Origin: JAIQFL01 sp035295745
GTDB taxonomy: Bacteria; Acidobacteriota; Terriglobia; Bryobacterales; Bryobacteraceae
DNA length: 64,000 nt
Reading direction: 5' to 3'
Assembly: GCA_035295745.1 (NCBI GenBank)
Contig: DATGIL010000075.1
Coordinates: 1 to 64,000 of the forward strand
Every line of letters starts with the position of its first letter. The stretch's first letter is position 1. Under the pieces are notes generated by a model. The model did not search any database and was not told the DNA's origin. It saw only the letters and a list, made by a program, of their open reading frames with translations. Of this stretch, positions 1 to 9,765 are shown piece after piece. Position numbers and translations under genes: made by a program.

Positions 1-150
1 GCCCTGGTGCGCCAGCGCATTTGGCAGCATCCCCTCCTTTTCTCGAATTCTCGTCGCAAGGTCACTATCCCGCACCGCCTCGTCCTCGCTCTGCACGAAG
101 CGGCTTGCTATGCCCAATGATTGGATAAAGTCGAGCTGAGAAGCGGTGAA
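1..150 (-). CDS. Partial unknown protein running off the left edge
   Basis: On the minus strand the codon register set by position 1 has no stop between position 1 and the upstream repeat cluster. Its sequence, which begins around the residues TASQLDFIQSLG and ends at the edge with NALAHQG, has the mixed composition of a real protein rather than of the repeats. No family was recognised. The frame stays open backwards through the palindromic repeat at 134-372, so the true start cannot be placed; a GTG inside the repeat or an internal TTG are candidates. It lies downstream of the permease gene on the same strand. It could also be a gene remnant fused to repeat DNA. Confidence 0.35.
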
Positions 151-372
151 AAATCCGGGACATCGCTTGCTTACGCGCGCGGCTCGCAAACGCACGTATC
201 GTGCAAACGGATCTGGGTAGGTTACGAGCCGCGCACGTAAGGTGGGTGTGAGAAGCTGTGAAAAATCCGACTGCCCCACGTAGACAACGAGCCACGACCG
301 TACGGGCGTGATTTTTCGGGCGATCGGACATCGCTTGCTTACGCGCGCGGCTCGCAACAAGCCGCGCACGTG
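134..372. repeat. REP-like palindrome cluster (family A), two units
   Basis: Two units of the dispersed family carry the pair GCGCGGCTCG and CGAGCCGCG, which form a hairpin. The units are embedded in a tandem duplication: a 20-bp block beginning GAGAAGC occurs at 138-157 and again at 250-269 with one mismatch, a period of 112 bp. The cluster sits between the permease stop codon and the edge frame. Confidence 0.8.
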
Positions 373-412
373 ATGGTCAGGGCTCGCGGTAAGGAGCGTT
401 TGACAACCCAGG

Positions 413-3113
413 CTAGTCGACGCGCAGGCCAATCGTCGGGTCGACGCGAGTCGCGCGCGTGGCGGGCACCCAAGACGCAAAAACCGTGATCACCAACAGT
501 ATCAAGGGAACGACGGTAAACGTGAGCGGGTCCACGGGACGAACCTCGAACAGGAGACCTTGCAAAAGGCCCGTTAGCGAGGCGGCGGCAGGCACGCCGA
601 TCGCGATCCCCAGACAGGCGGGGCGAAGCCCCTTCCAGAGAACCATGCGGTGAACCTCTCGGCCTGTCGCACCAAGCGCCATGCGGATGGCGATCTCCTT
701 TACGCGTTGTGAAACGCCCCACGAGACCACACCATAGAGTCCAATGCCTGCGAGAACCACGGCAATCCCCGCGAAGGCGGCCAGCAGCGCCATGACGAAC
801 TTCTGATCGCGGGTGGTTTCGCCGACCGATTCGCTCATGGTCTGGACACCGAAGACCGCCAGGTCCGGATCCAATCGATCGACGACCGAGCGGGCCTCGG
901 CGTCAATCGCAGAGGCATCCATATCCGTGTGCAGGAGGACGGTCACCTCGTTCGAATCGCCATCCAGCAGAGGAAGGTAGAATTCCGGCGGCGCGGGAGA
1001 TTGAGGCCGTTCCAGCACATCGCCACTGATTCCGACGATCCTGTAGCGTTGCACCGACGCTTCCGTGTTGTTGCCGACGAACCAATTGACCGTGAGGAAG
1101 TGATCGAGCGGATCGTCGGTTGCGAAGTATCTCTTCGCGAACGCCTGGTTGACCACGGCGGCACCCACCAGCGGGTGCTTGTCGTCCACTCCGATTCCAT
1201 CCGACGGCGTCAGAGAACGGCCGCGCAGAATCGGGACGCCAGCCGCCTGGAAGAAGTCCGGAGTTACCCCGCGATACTCAGCATCCATGAGTTGGCCTGG
1301 CAAGGCGGCGTGGTGTTCAATCTGGAAAACCGAATCCGGACAGTAGCCAGGCAGCGTAATGACTGGGCAACTACTCATGCCGACATCACGCACACCCGGG
1401 AGGGACTGCAGTTGCGCCGTCAGGCCCCTCAAGAACGACGAAATCTGGCTCCGTTCGTGATAGCGGGCGTCGGGAAGTGACAGCCGCATGGTCAGGCGGC
1501 TGGAAGTGCGCAGCCCGAGATCGGTGGACATCAGATGGCCGAAACTGCGGATCAGCAGTCCTGCGGCGACGAGCAGAACGAGCGAAAGCGCGACCTCCGC
1601 CGCCACCAAAATTTCGCGGAAGCGGTCGACTGACCGTCCCGAGGTGTGCGAGCGGCCACTATCCTGGAGCCCTTGACCGCTCCGCGTTGACGACACCTGG
1701 AGAGCCGGGAACAGTCCTGCAATCACTCCGGCGGCAAGCGCGACGCTCAGGCTGAACAGAAATACAGCCGGATCGAGGCGAATGGCCGCCGACTGTGGAA
1801 GCCACGAGGTATCGGGCGCGCGGGCCGCCAGTTGTTGTATGAGCTGTGAGGCGAGTAGCAGACCAGCCAGTCCTCCCAATACGGAAAGCATCAGACTTTC
1901 GATGAGCAGCTGCCGGACAATGCGGCCGCGGGCAGCGCCCAGGGCTGCACGGATGGCCACTTCCCGCCTACGTCCCGAGGATCGGGAGAGAAGCAGATTC
2001 GCTACGTTCACGCACGCGATGAGGAGCACGCAACTTACCGCTCCAAAAAGGAGGAGCAGCAATTTGCGGACGCCTTTCACCTCCACTTCGGCAAGAGGAA
2101 CGACGTTGGCGCCAATTCCCATCACCTCGCGGGGATGTTGATTCTTGTAACGGCGCACGATCGCGTCAATTTCCGCGTTCGCTTGCGCAGCGCTGAAGCC
2201 GACACGCAATCTGCCGATTACTGCCAGCACGTGATTGTCATGGGCCGTAAGTACGGAAGGAGGGAGCCACGTTTGGAGCGGAATCCAGGCTTGAATGGAC
2301 CGGGCGGGATAGCTGAAATCAGGAGGCATCACACCGATCACAGTGAAGAGACGCGAATCCAGTTTGATCGCGCTCGAAAGCACTGTGGGCGACGCGTGGA
2401 ATCTGCGCTTCCACAAGGAATCACTGATAACTACTACGGGTGAGCCGCCGGGACGGTCCTCTTCTGGCCGGAACCCGCGTCCGATGGCGGGACTGACGCC
2501 GAGCGTCTCGAACAGGCTCGCGGAGCAGGCACAGGCATCGAGGCGCTCAGGCGCAGCGGATTCATCGCTGGCCGAAAGGTTTAGCCGCGTATAGTTGATC
2601 GCGGCAATGCGATCGAGGGTGGTGGTCTGTTTCTGCCAGTCGAGATAATTGGCGGGCGCGACGAAATTGTACGAGTCGCCATTCTGGACGACGTCGCGCT
2701 CGAAGAGAGCGACCAGGTTCTCGGGATGCGCAAAGGGCATGGGGCGCAGCAGAATCCCGTTCACGAGGCTGAAGATCGCGGTGTTGGCGCCGAGCCCGAT
2801 GGCCAGGATCGCGATGACTGTGAGGGAGAATCCGGGCTGCTTGCGGATCATGCGAAAGCTGAACGAGAAGTCGCGCCTGAGTTCTTCGAGGAGTGGGAAT
2901 CCACGCGCCTCGTGGAGATGCTCTTCCAACTGCGCGATCCCCCCGAACTGGCGGCGTGCGGCGCACCGGGCAGCTTCCGGAGACAGGCCCTGGCTCCTGA
3001 ATCGCTCCTCGAGAAGACGGAGATGGTCCTCGATTTCTCGCTTCCCTATCGGAAGGGTTGGCTGCGAAGAGGCCGTGCAAGCGCGAGAGGTAACGGCGAA
3101 GCGTGTGCCTCAT
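413..3113 (-). CDS. MacB/FtsX-type ABC permease of the acidobacterial duplicated orphan permease (ADOP) group, apparent frameshift
   Basis: A large inner-membrane permease with the repeated layout TM, periplasmic MacB-PCD domain, three-TM FtsX core, second PCD, second FtsX core. The first TM includes the motif GLGANTAIFSLVNG typical of the family. The main frame (413-2929) starts abruptly, while the frame from ATG 3113 begins MRHTLRRYLSRLHGLF, as family members do, and has a strong Shine-Dalgarno AAAGGAG five bases upstream. The two frames join if one A is removed from the AAA run at 3034-3036 (minus strand), giving a complete N-terminal ADOP domain. Either a real one-base insertion or a sequencing error. 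The family acts with separate ATPases in export or lipoprotein-type mechanotransmission; the substrate is unknown. No PadR regulator, the usual neighbour, is present. Confidence 0.85.
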
Positions 3114-3139
3114 TCAGCTCCTTTGGCGAGTCCAAAGGA

Positions 3140-3169
3140 AGAATATCAGGCGCTCCTTTGGTGTGTCAA
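3140..3169 (-). promoter_or_regulatory. Sigma70-type promoter of the permease gene
   Basis: Read on the minus strand, TTGACA (3164-3169) is followed after 18 bases by TATTCT (3140-3145). Transcription would start near 3133, giving a leader of about 20 nt that contains the AAAGGAG ribosome binding site in front of ATG 3113. This supports the upstream start chosen for the frameshifted permease. Confidence 0.6.
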
Positions 3170-3207
3170 TAGGAGCTGCGCTTTGATACATTAGAGACGC
3201 CCGTATT

Positions 3208-3444
3208 ATGACTACCAAAGAACGGCTGGACAGCCACGACCGGCAGATTGCCGCAATCCGCAAGCTCCTGCAAACGGGCATGCGCATGCTCGTCAAGATG
3301 CAGGAAGATCAGCAGGCGATGCGCAAAGACCTGAGGGAGTTGGCCGCCATGCAAAAGCGTACAGAAGCCAGCCTGCAGTCGCTGATCAACACGATGAAGC
3401 GGGGCGGCAACGGCCACACCAAACGCGGCGTAGACCTGCAGTGA
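3208..3444 (+). CDS. Small coiled-coil hypothetical protein
   Basis: A 78-residue, Lys/Arg/Gln-rich protein without signal peptide or membrane segment. Most of it is predicted helical with heptad-like spacing (LLQTGMRMLVKMQEDQ, then a segment with RELAAMQKRTEAS), suggesting a coiled coil and self-association. It is divergent from the permease gene with 94 bp between them and convergent with the next gene. Short proteins with this pattern are common in Solibacteres genomes, but no function is known. Confidence 0.6.
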   Translation: MTTKERLDSHDRQIAAIRKLLQTGMRMLVKMQEDQQAMRKDLRELAAMQKRTEASLQSLINTMKRGGNGHTKRGVDLQ

Positions 3445-3447
3445 CGC

Positions 3448-4623
3448 TTACTTCTTGATCACCTTGGGATCTTTCGTTTCCTTCGTTTTGTCATCCGTCA
3501 GCGGAGGCGGAGGCGTCTTCTCGTCCGAGTCGAACGTAATGTCGGAACTCGCGGAGTACTTTCGGTAAATCCGAAACTCCTCATCGTTCCGCGTCAGGTA
3601 GTCGTTGGCCGCCATGATCACTTGCGCCTTCAACGGCAGCAGGAACGTGTGGCCGGATATGTCCTGATAATCGTAATCGAGAACCGTCTCTGCTTTCCTC
3701 ACCGGAAAGCTCTCCGGAATATCGTCCGCATGGAGCGTCACGCGCATTACCTCGTGGGTGTTCTTGTCGACCTCCACCAGGCCGGAGTAGCCGGGCACGA
3801 TATCCAGTTTCCGGTCATAGTTGATGTGCCATTGCGACCGCTCCTGTGGCACGCGATAGCTGAACGCCATCACGCGCCGCCCGCGCAGCGTGCCCCAGTG
3901 GTCCCATTCGAAACGGGCTTCGCTGCCCGGCTCGAAAATCTCACGCATCATACTGCCGAAATCGCCGGTGGAAGTGGAGCCGCCCAGTGTCTTATAGTCC
4001 TGCGTGGTCGGGCTGCTGTTGACCATGATCAGCTTGTAATCTTCCTTCTGTTCGAAATAGCTGAGACGAATCTGCAGGGTGTCGAGAGCCTGCCATGCAG
4101 GAGGGGCATCGGCTTCGGCGGTCTTGTGGCCCGTGACCGCGTAGTAGTATTTGCTGCCCGGCGCCGGCGCCGCGAACCGCCGCGTCACCTGAGTGCAGAT
4201 GAAGTCCGGCAAATTCTTGCTGTAGCCCAGAGCGTACTGCCGAACCTCGTCCAGAATCGCGGCCTGCTCTTCGGAAGTCGGGGGCGGAATAGGCGTCGGA
4301 GCGGCCGGAGCGAGGATCGGCGCCGCGATTGCCAGCGACTGCGTCCGATCGCGCAAGCCATTCAGCGCCTGCAAAGTTTTCGGACCGATCTTGCCGAATC
4401 CCTGGATCTGCTCGATGGTGCGGTCTTCGAGCCGCTCCGTGAGTTTCACCTTGCTGAGATAAATGCCGAGGTCGCGATCCGTCATCTTACCTTCTGCAAT
4501 CAGTTTCTCGGACGACTGCAGGAAGGCGACCAGTTTTTCGACCGACAGACTCTGACCCGTCGCAACGAGGCAGGCGGCGAAGACAGCGGCCAGAAGGCGG
4601 TAACGCATGCCCCATTTTCTCAT
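3448..4623 (-). CDS. Secreted hypothetical protein, acidobacterial family
   Basis: About 391 residues from ATG 4623, preceded by GGGAG 8 nt upstream; a longer frame to 4689 exists but would put extra residues before the signal peptide. The N-terminus has a hydrophobic signal peptide ending near ATGQS. Residues ~73-90 (GFGKIGPKTLQAL) resemble a helix-hairpin-helix turn. A Pro-rich linker follows (~110-125), then a globular part typical of Acidobacteria secreted proteins (LPDFICTQVTRRF), rich in beta structure, and a charged Lys-rich tail. Function unknown; export to the periplasm is inferred. Confidence 0.75.
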   Translation of the reverse strand: MRKWGMRYRLLAAVFAACLVATGQSLSVEKLVAFLQSSEKLIAEGKMTDRDLGIYLSKVKLTERLEDRTIEQIQGFGKIGPKTLQALNGLRDRTQSLAIAAPILAPAAPTPIPPPTSEEQAAILDEVRQYALGYSKNLPDFICTQVTRRFAAPAPGSKYYYAVTGHKTAEADAPPAWQALDTLQIRLSYFEQKEDYKLIMVNSSPTTQDYKTLGGSTSTGDFGSMMREIFEPGSEARFEWDHWGTLRGRRVMAFSYRVPQERSQWHINYDRKLDIVPGYSGLVEVDKNTHEVMRVTLHADDIPESFPVRKAETVLDYDYQDISGHTFLLPLKAQVIMAANDYLTRNDEEFRIYRKYSASSDITFDSDEKTPPPPLTDDKTKETKDPKVIKK

Positions 4624-4771
4624 GGCGGCTCCCCCACGGTCTGTAGCGTTCCCGGCAACTTCGCTGTGAATCCCCGGCCCAGTGTGCATCGGGCGTAAGA
4701 GGCAACCAACGCAAGAAAAGCTGCACGCACGAGACTGACTCTACGTCACAATGCTGACAAGGAGAGAGTGC

Positions 4772-5773
4772 ATGCTGCGGTGGACAGCGACTTTGGGACC
4801 GTTCCTCTTACTCGTGTTCGGATTCGCACAGACACAACAGGCTCCGCAAACGCCGCAAGCGGGACCGCCTCCTACCGAATTCGAAGTTGCCACCATCAAA
4901 CCGTGGGTGCAACCTCCTCCCGGCGGCGAGCGCATCATGATGGGAAAGCGCGGCGGGCCCGGATCCAAAAGTCCCGGGCAAGTGTCGTGGACTGGCCTGC
5001 CGCTGAAAAGCCTGCTGATGACGGCGTACAACCTGAAGGCCTATCAGATCAGCGGACCGGCATGGCTGAATACCGAGCGGTACAGCATCACCGCGAAAGT
5101 GCCGCCCGATACCAGTAAGGAACAAGTGCTCGTGATGCTGCAGAACCTGCTGGCGGATCGCTTCAAGCTGAAAGTCCATCGCGAGACTCGCGAGATTCCG
5201 ATTTATGAAGTGGTGATCGGAAAGAACGGACCCAAATTGAAGGAATCGGACCCCGAGCCGGAGCCGCCGAAGAAGCAGGTTTCCTCTTCTGGCGACGGCC
5301 CTCCTCCGCCTCCTCCCCCGCCGCCTGGGCCGCCCAAGATGGGACCGGACGGATGCCCGGTGCGCACTGACGGCCGCGGCGGATTTTCCATGATGATGAT
5401 GCCCGGGCGCTTCCGTATGTGCGCGCAGAAAACCACGATGGAGACAATGGTGAACATGCTCACCAACCAACTCGACCGGCCCATCTTCGACAAGACCGGG
5501 CTTAAGGGCAAGTACGATTTCAGGCTCGAATACATGCCCGAGGGTCAGATGGGAATGATCATGGGACCGGCAGGCGGAGGAGCGGTTTCGAGTGCCTCGC
5601 AGGCAGGCCCGCCTCCGTCGGATGGGGTCGGGGGGGCCAATCCTAATAACGAGCCTGCGCCGCCGATCGCCGCGGCCTTTCAAAATCAACTTGGTCTCAA
5701 ATTGGAAGCTAAAAAGGCTCCGGCGGAGATCCTGGTTGTGGATAGCATGGAGCGCACGCCGACCGAGAATTAG
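4772..5773 (+). CDS. TIGR03435 family exported protein
   Basis: A 333-residue member of the soil-bacterial family TIGR03435, recognisable from FEVATIKP near the N-terminus, LLMTAYNLKAYQISGPAWL and the block LLADRFKLKVHRETREIPIYE, ending with AEILVVDSMERTPTEN. Signal peptide at residues ~1-20. A low-complexity Pro/Gly stretch lies in the middle (codons at 5300-5345). Start chosen at 4772 because AAGGAG lies 7 nt upstream; an in-frame ATG at 4751 lacks one. The family is expanded in Solibacter-like genomes and its biochemical role is not known. Confidence 0.85.
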   Translation: MLRWTATLGPFLLLVFGFAQTQQAPQTPQAGPPPTEFEVATIKPWVQPPPGGERIMMGKRGGPGSKSPGQVSWTGLPLKSLLMTAYNLKAYQISGPAWLNTERYSITAKVPPDTSKEQVLVMLQNLLADRFKLKVHRETREIPIYEVVIGKNGPKLKESDPEPEPPKKQVSSSGDGPPPPPPPPPGPPKMGPDGCPVRTDGRGGFSMMMMPGRFRMCAQKTTMETMVNMLTNQLDRPIFDKTGLKGKYDFRLEYMPEGQMGMIMGPAGGGAVSSASQAGPPPSDGVGGANPNNEPAPPIAAAFQNQLGLKLEAKKAPAEILVVDSMERTPTEN

Positions 5774-5934
5774 GGCATCCTTCGTACGTTGCACTCAGCT
5801 TTATAAACTCGAACTGCGCCACCACAGCAACTTCCGGAACTCCTCCGGGGTTAAGCATTCATGGCAAGTTGCAGGTGCGCTTCGGCGGTATCCTGCGTAT
5901 ATCAGTGCAGAAGCCGGAATTGAGGGGAAGCCTG

Positions 5935-7311
5935 ATGGATTCCAAAGATTGTAACTGCCCAGGACCGCGCTACCTGACCGCATTCGGAAGACGCAGTTTT
6001 ATCCAGGTGGGCCTGCTTGGAGGCCTGGGATTAAGCCTTCCGGAACTCTTCCGCTCGACTGCGCGCGCCAGTTCGGTGCTGCCCGCGACGGGTGGCGTGA
6101 AGCGCGCAGAGGGTCCCGCCAAAAGCGTGATTCAGATCATCTTGCCGGGCGGACTTGCGCATCAGGAGTCCTGGGATCCGAAGCCCGAGGCACCCATCGA
6201 ATACCGCGGGCCGTTGGGCGTCGTCAAAACCAAGCTACCCGGAATCGTCTTCAGCGAGAATCTGTCGCATTCCGCACAGATCGCGGACAAGATCACAGTA
6301 GTTCGTTCCATGACGGGCCGCATTCCTGACCACGCGCAGGCCACTTATCAGATGTTTACTGGCTATCTGCCGACGCCTGCGATTCAGCATCCATCGCTGG
6401 GTGCGGTCGTGTCGAACCAGTTCGGCTCACGCAACAATCTGCCGGCTTATGTCGGCGTCCCGAATGTTCCTCCGCAGGCCGGCACCGGCTATTTAAGCTC
6501 CAAGTTCGGATCGTTCGAGTTGGGGGCAGACCCCGGCCAAAAGAACTTCCAGGTACGCGATGTTTCGCTGCCGAAGGGCATCACCGACGATCGCTTCGAA
6601 CGGCGACGCACCGCGCGCGAGGCGATTGAAGATCACTTCCGGCAGGTGGAGTCGAATACCGCGGAGCTCGACGCCATGGGCGATTTCTATCAGCAGGCCT
6701 ACAAGCTGATCAGTTCACCGGCCGCGCGCAAGGCCTTTTCGCTGGACGGCGAGCCGGAAGCCATGACGAAACTTTATGGCGAATACAATCTTCGCGGGCG
6801 CGTGCTGGGTATAGGGCGGCAATTGATGCTGGCGCGCCGCCTGGTGGAAGCGGGCGTGCGTCTGGTCACCGTGATGTATGGCGGCTCGCAAGGTTGGGAC
6901 AACCACCAGCGCATCAAAGAAGCCGTGGGCGATGGGATGCCCGCATTCGATCACGCTTTCGCCGGTCTTATCGCCGACCTCGATCAGCGCGGGCTGCTGG
7001 ATTCCACGCTCGTCATGGTCACGTCGGAATTCGGGCGCACACCGAAAATCAATGAGAGCGCGGGGCGCGATCACTGGGCGCGAGTCTACTCCTATGCCTT
7101 GGCTGGCGGCGGCGTCGCGCGCGGGCAAATCTACGGCGCTTCGAATGCGACGGCGAGCGAACCCGATCGGGATGCGGTCACGGTGGAAGATTTTCTGGCG
7201 ACCGTGTATCACCAGGTGGGCATCGATTCGACCGATCGGCTGCTGGCGCCCGGCGGCCGGCCGATCGATATTGTGCGCGATGGGCATGTGGTAGACGGTC
7301 TGCTGGGGTAG
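5935..7311 (+). CDS. DUF1501 domain protein with Tat-type signal
   Basis: A 458-residue DUF1501 protein (alkaline-phosphatase-like/sulfatase superfamily fold). The N-terminus carries a twin-arginine motif (RRSFIQVG) followed by a hydrophobic stretch, predicting folded export. Typical motifs are visible: LPGGLAHQESWDPKPEAP, GGSQGWDNH and VTSEFGRTP, and the C-terminal GRDHW. Start 5935 (MDSKDC) is preceded by GAGGGGAAG. It is the first of a co-directional cassette with the PPC-domain gene 3 bp downstream and the DUF1549 cytochrome gene after it, an association well known in Planctomycetota and Acidobacteriota. Substrate unknown. Confidence 0.9.
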   Translation: MDSKDCNCPGPRYLTAFGRRSFIQVGLLGGLGLSLPELFRSTARASSVLPATGGVKRAEGPAKSVIQIILPGGLAHQESWDPKPEAPIEYRGPLGVVKTKLPGIVFSENLSHSAQIADKITVVRSMTGRIPDHAQATYQMFTGYLPTPAIQHPSLGAVVSNQFGSRNNLPAYVGVPNVPPQAGTGYLSSKFGSFELGADPGQKNFQVRDVSLPKGITDDRFERRRTAREAIEDHFRQVESNTAELDAMGDFYQQAYKLISSPAARKAFSLDGEPEAMTKLYGEYNLRGRVLGIGRQLMLARRLVEAGVRLVTVMYGGSQGWDNHQRIKEAVGDGMPAFDHAFAGLIADLDQRGLLDSTLVMVTSEFGRTPKINESAGRDHWARVYSYALAGGGVARGQIYGASNATASEPDRDAVTVEDFLATVYHQVGIDSTDRLLAPGGRPIDIVRDGHVVDGLLG

Positions 7312-7314
7312 GGC

Positions 7315-9765
7315 ATGACTCGACTGGGCGCTGCGATTATCGCCACGCTACTCCTCCCCGCCCCGCTTCACGCCGACATTCAGTACATGGTGGACTACCT
7401 GCTGCCGCGAGGGGGCGGGCGTGGAGCAACTGTGGAGGTCACATTCCGCGGCAGATCGCTAGAGAATCCGCGCGAGATTCTGTTCTATCAGCCGGGCATC
7501 AAAGCCTCCGGCTTCGAGCCGCTCGCGAAACCGGGCGATGGTTTCAAGACGCGCTTTCAGATTGCGGCCGATTGTCCTCTCGGGGAACACGTGCTGCGCG
7601 TACGCACAGCCACGGCGCTGAGCGATGCGGTTACGTTTTGGGTAAGCCGATTCCCCACGGTTTACGAACTCGAAACCAAAATCGGCGAGAACGACAGCAT
7701 CGCAAAGGCCAAGGCAGTGCCGATGAACTCCACCGTGGAAGGGCAGATCCTGCCCGGACCCGAGATGGACCGCGACTTCTATCGCGTGGAGGCAAAGGAA
7801 GGCCAGCGCATTTCAGTTGAAGTAGAATCGGCGCGCCTCGGCACGTTGCACTTCGGCGGCGAAAACGACCTGATGGCGCGTATCCTCGATGCCAGCGGGA
7901 AAGAGATTGGCAAGGACGACGACAGTTCGCTTTATGTGCAGGATCCGGTTCTTTCCGTGATTGCGCCGCGCACGGGCAGCTACTTCATCGAAATCCGGCA
8001 GCAGATCTTCACGCCGCCGCGGCAGGCGTGGTACCGCGCCCATATCGGCAGTTTCTCGCGCCCGACGGCGATCTTTCCGGCGGGCGGCGAGGCTGGCAGC
8101 ATGATCGACTTGCGCATTCTCGGAGACCCTGCGGGAGAGCGCACGGAGCACACCACGCTTCCCGAAAAGTCCGGCAATTTCGATTACTTTGCCGGTTCTC
8201 CCGCGGAAAGACCGCCGTCGCCGAACGTGCTCCGCGTATCGCCGTGTCCGAATGTGCTCTGGAGCGGAAGCGCCAATACTCCCGCCACACTCCCGGCCGC
8301 ACTGAACGGCATCTTGGATAAGGCCGGAGAACAGCACACCTATCAGTTCGCTGCCAAGAAGGGACAAGCGTGGAAGGTGCAGGTGTTCGCGCGCTCGCTG
8401 GGAGCGCCTGTGGACGCCAAAATCTGGATTCGTTCCGTCAAAGATCCCAAGCACATCCTCGACGCGGATGATGCGCGCATGGTCGACCTTGGCCTGCCGT
8501 CTTCCCGCGGCAACTGGCATATCAAGGACCAACTCGACCCTGTGGCCATCTTCCGTCCTCCCGCCGATGGCGAGTACATCCTGGGGATTGAGGACGGCAC
8601 CAACGCCGCCGGGCCGGACCATGTGTATCGTGTGGAGATCGAGCCGCTGCACGACGCGATCTACACGCACATCACGGCACCCGATGGATACCAAATGCCT
8701 CGTCTGACCGCGCTGGTGGTGCCGCGCGAAAATCGCTGGACGGTTGACGTGCAACTCGCCCAGGGGCTCGGTAACTCCTACAAGGGCGATCTTGAGTTGG
8801 AAGCACGAGGCCTGCCTCCGGGAGTCAGCATGATCGCTCCGCGGGTGGCGAAAGGGGCCAATCGTGTGCCCGTGCAATTCGTGGCCGCGCCCGATGCGGA
8901 ACCGAAAGCGGCGCTGATTGAACTGCTCGCGAAACCGGTGGATGCCAAGGCTCCCGTGGAGTCGGGTTCGCGACAGGCGTTCGCGCTGACCAATCAGCCG
9001 GGCGAGTTGCCGTGGCACTTTGTGTTCCTCGATCGATACGCGCTCGCGGTCACGGATCCGGCACCGTTTCATTTGGAACTGGAGCAGCCCGGCATTCCGC
9101 TCGCACAGAGCAGCGAGTTACAGCTCAAAGTGAAAGTGGTGCGGCATGGCGACTTCAAAGGAGCGATCGAGATGCAACCGGACTGGCTTCCGCCCGGTGT
9201 CTCCAAAGGCGCGACGGTGACAATTCCGGCCGACAAGACGGAGGCCACGTTCACAATTCAGGCCAACGACAAGGCTGCGCCCGGCGTCTATCAGGTGGCG
9301 ATGAACGCGAGTACGAGCGGTGTTGGCGACGGATACAGCGGTGTGGGGCGGGTGCGTGTGTCCTCGCCGTTCGTTGAGTTGAAAGTCGCCGAGCCCTATT
9401 TGACGATCGATCTCGGGCGCTCATCGGTGGAGCAGGGGAAGTCCGGCGAAATTGTCGGAACGGTGAAACAAAATCACGCGTTCCCGGGCAAGGCGACGGT
9501 CACGCTGCGGCAACTGCCGAAGGGTGTGAAGTTGCAGGAGCCCGCGCCGCAGATCACGTCGAAGGACAGCGCAATTGTATTCCACGTTTCTGCCGATTCC
9601 GACGCACTGGCGGGACTTTACAAGGGCATCGGCTGCGAGATTGCATTCACGGAAGATGGGCAGACGATTCGCCAGCAGACGGGGTCCGGAGTCCTGCGCG
9701 TCGACGCGGCGCGCACGGTCACCCAGCCGGCTTCTACGGTGCAAGCTGAGGGACATTCCAAATGA
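7315..9765 (+). CDS. Exported protein with pre-peptidase C-terminal (PPC) domains
   Basis: An 816-residue secreted protein with signal peptide (ending near APLHA). After an N-terminal Ig-like segment it has two beta-rich PPC-type modules (first near residues 125-240, recognised by ENDSIAKAKAVPMNSTVEGQI and DRDFYRVEAKEGQRISVEV; second near 325-445) and Ig-like repeats in the C-terminal half. PPC domains usually assist binding or secretion. The gene starts 3 bp after the DUF1501 stop and its own stop overlaps the next start (ATGA at 9762-9765), so it is translationally coupled to both neighbours. Enzymatic activity is not evident. Confidence 0.85.
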   Translation: MTRLGAAIIATLLLPAPLHADIQYMVDYLLPRGGGRGATVEVTFRGRSLENPREILFYQPGIKASGFEPLAKPGDGFKTRFQIAADCPLGEHVLRVRTATALSDAVTFWVSRFPTVYELETKIGENDSIAKAKAVPMNSTVEGQILPGPEMDRDFYRVEAKEGQRISVEVESARLGTLHFGGENDLMARILDASGKEIGKDDDSSLYVQDPVLSVIAPRTGSYFIEIRQQIFTPPRQAWYRAHIGSFSRPTAIFPAGGEAGSMIDLRILGDPAGERTEHTTLPEKSGNFDYFAGSPAERPPSPNVLRVSPCPNVLWSGSANTPATLPAALNGILDKAGEQHTYQFAAKKGQAWKVQVFARSLGAPVDAKIWIRSVKDPKHILDADDARMVDLGLPSSRGNWHIKDQLDPVAIFRPPADGEYILGIEDGTNAAGPDHVYRVEIEPLHDAIYTHITAPDGYQMPRLTALVVPRENRWTVDVQLAQGLGNSYKGDLELEARGLPPGVSMIAPRVAKGANRVPVQFVAAPDAEPKAALIELLAKPVDAKAPVESGSRQAFALTNQPGELPWHFVFLDRYALAVTDPAPFHLELEQPGIPLAQSSELQLKVKVVRHGDFKGAIEMQPDWLPPGVSKGATVTIPADKTEATFTIQANDKAAPGVYQVAMNASTSGVGDGYSGVGRVRVSSPFVELKVAEPYLTIDLGRSSVEQGKSGEIVGTVKQNHAFPGKATVTLRQLPKGVKLQEPAPQITSKDSAIVFHVSADSDALAGLYKGIGCEIAFTEDGQTIRQQTGSGVLRVDAARTVTQPASTVQAEGHSK

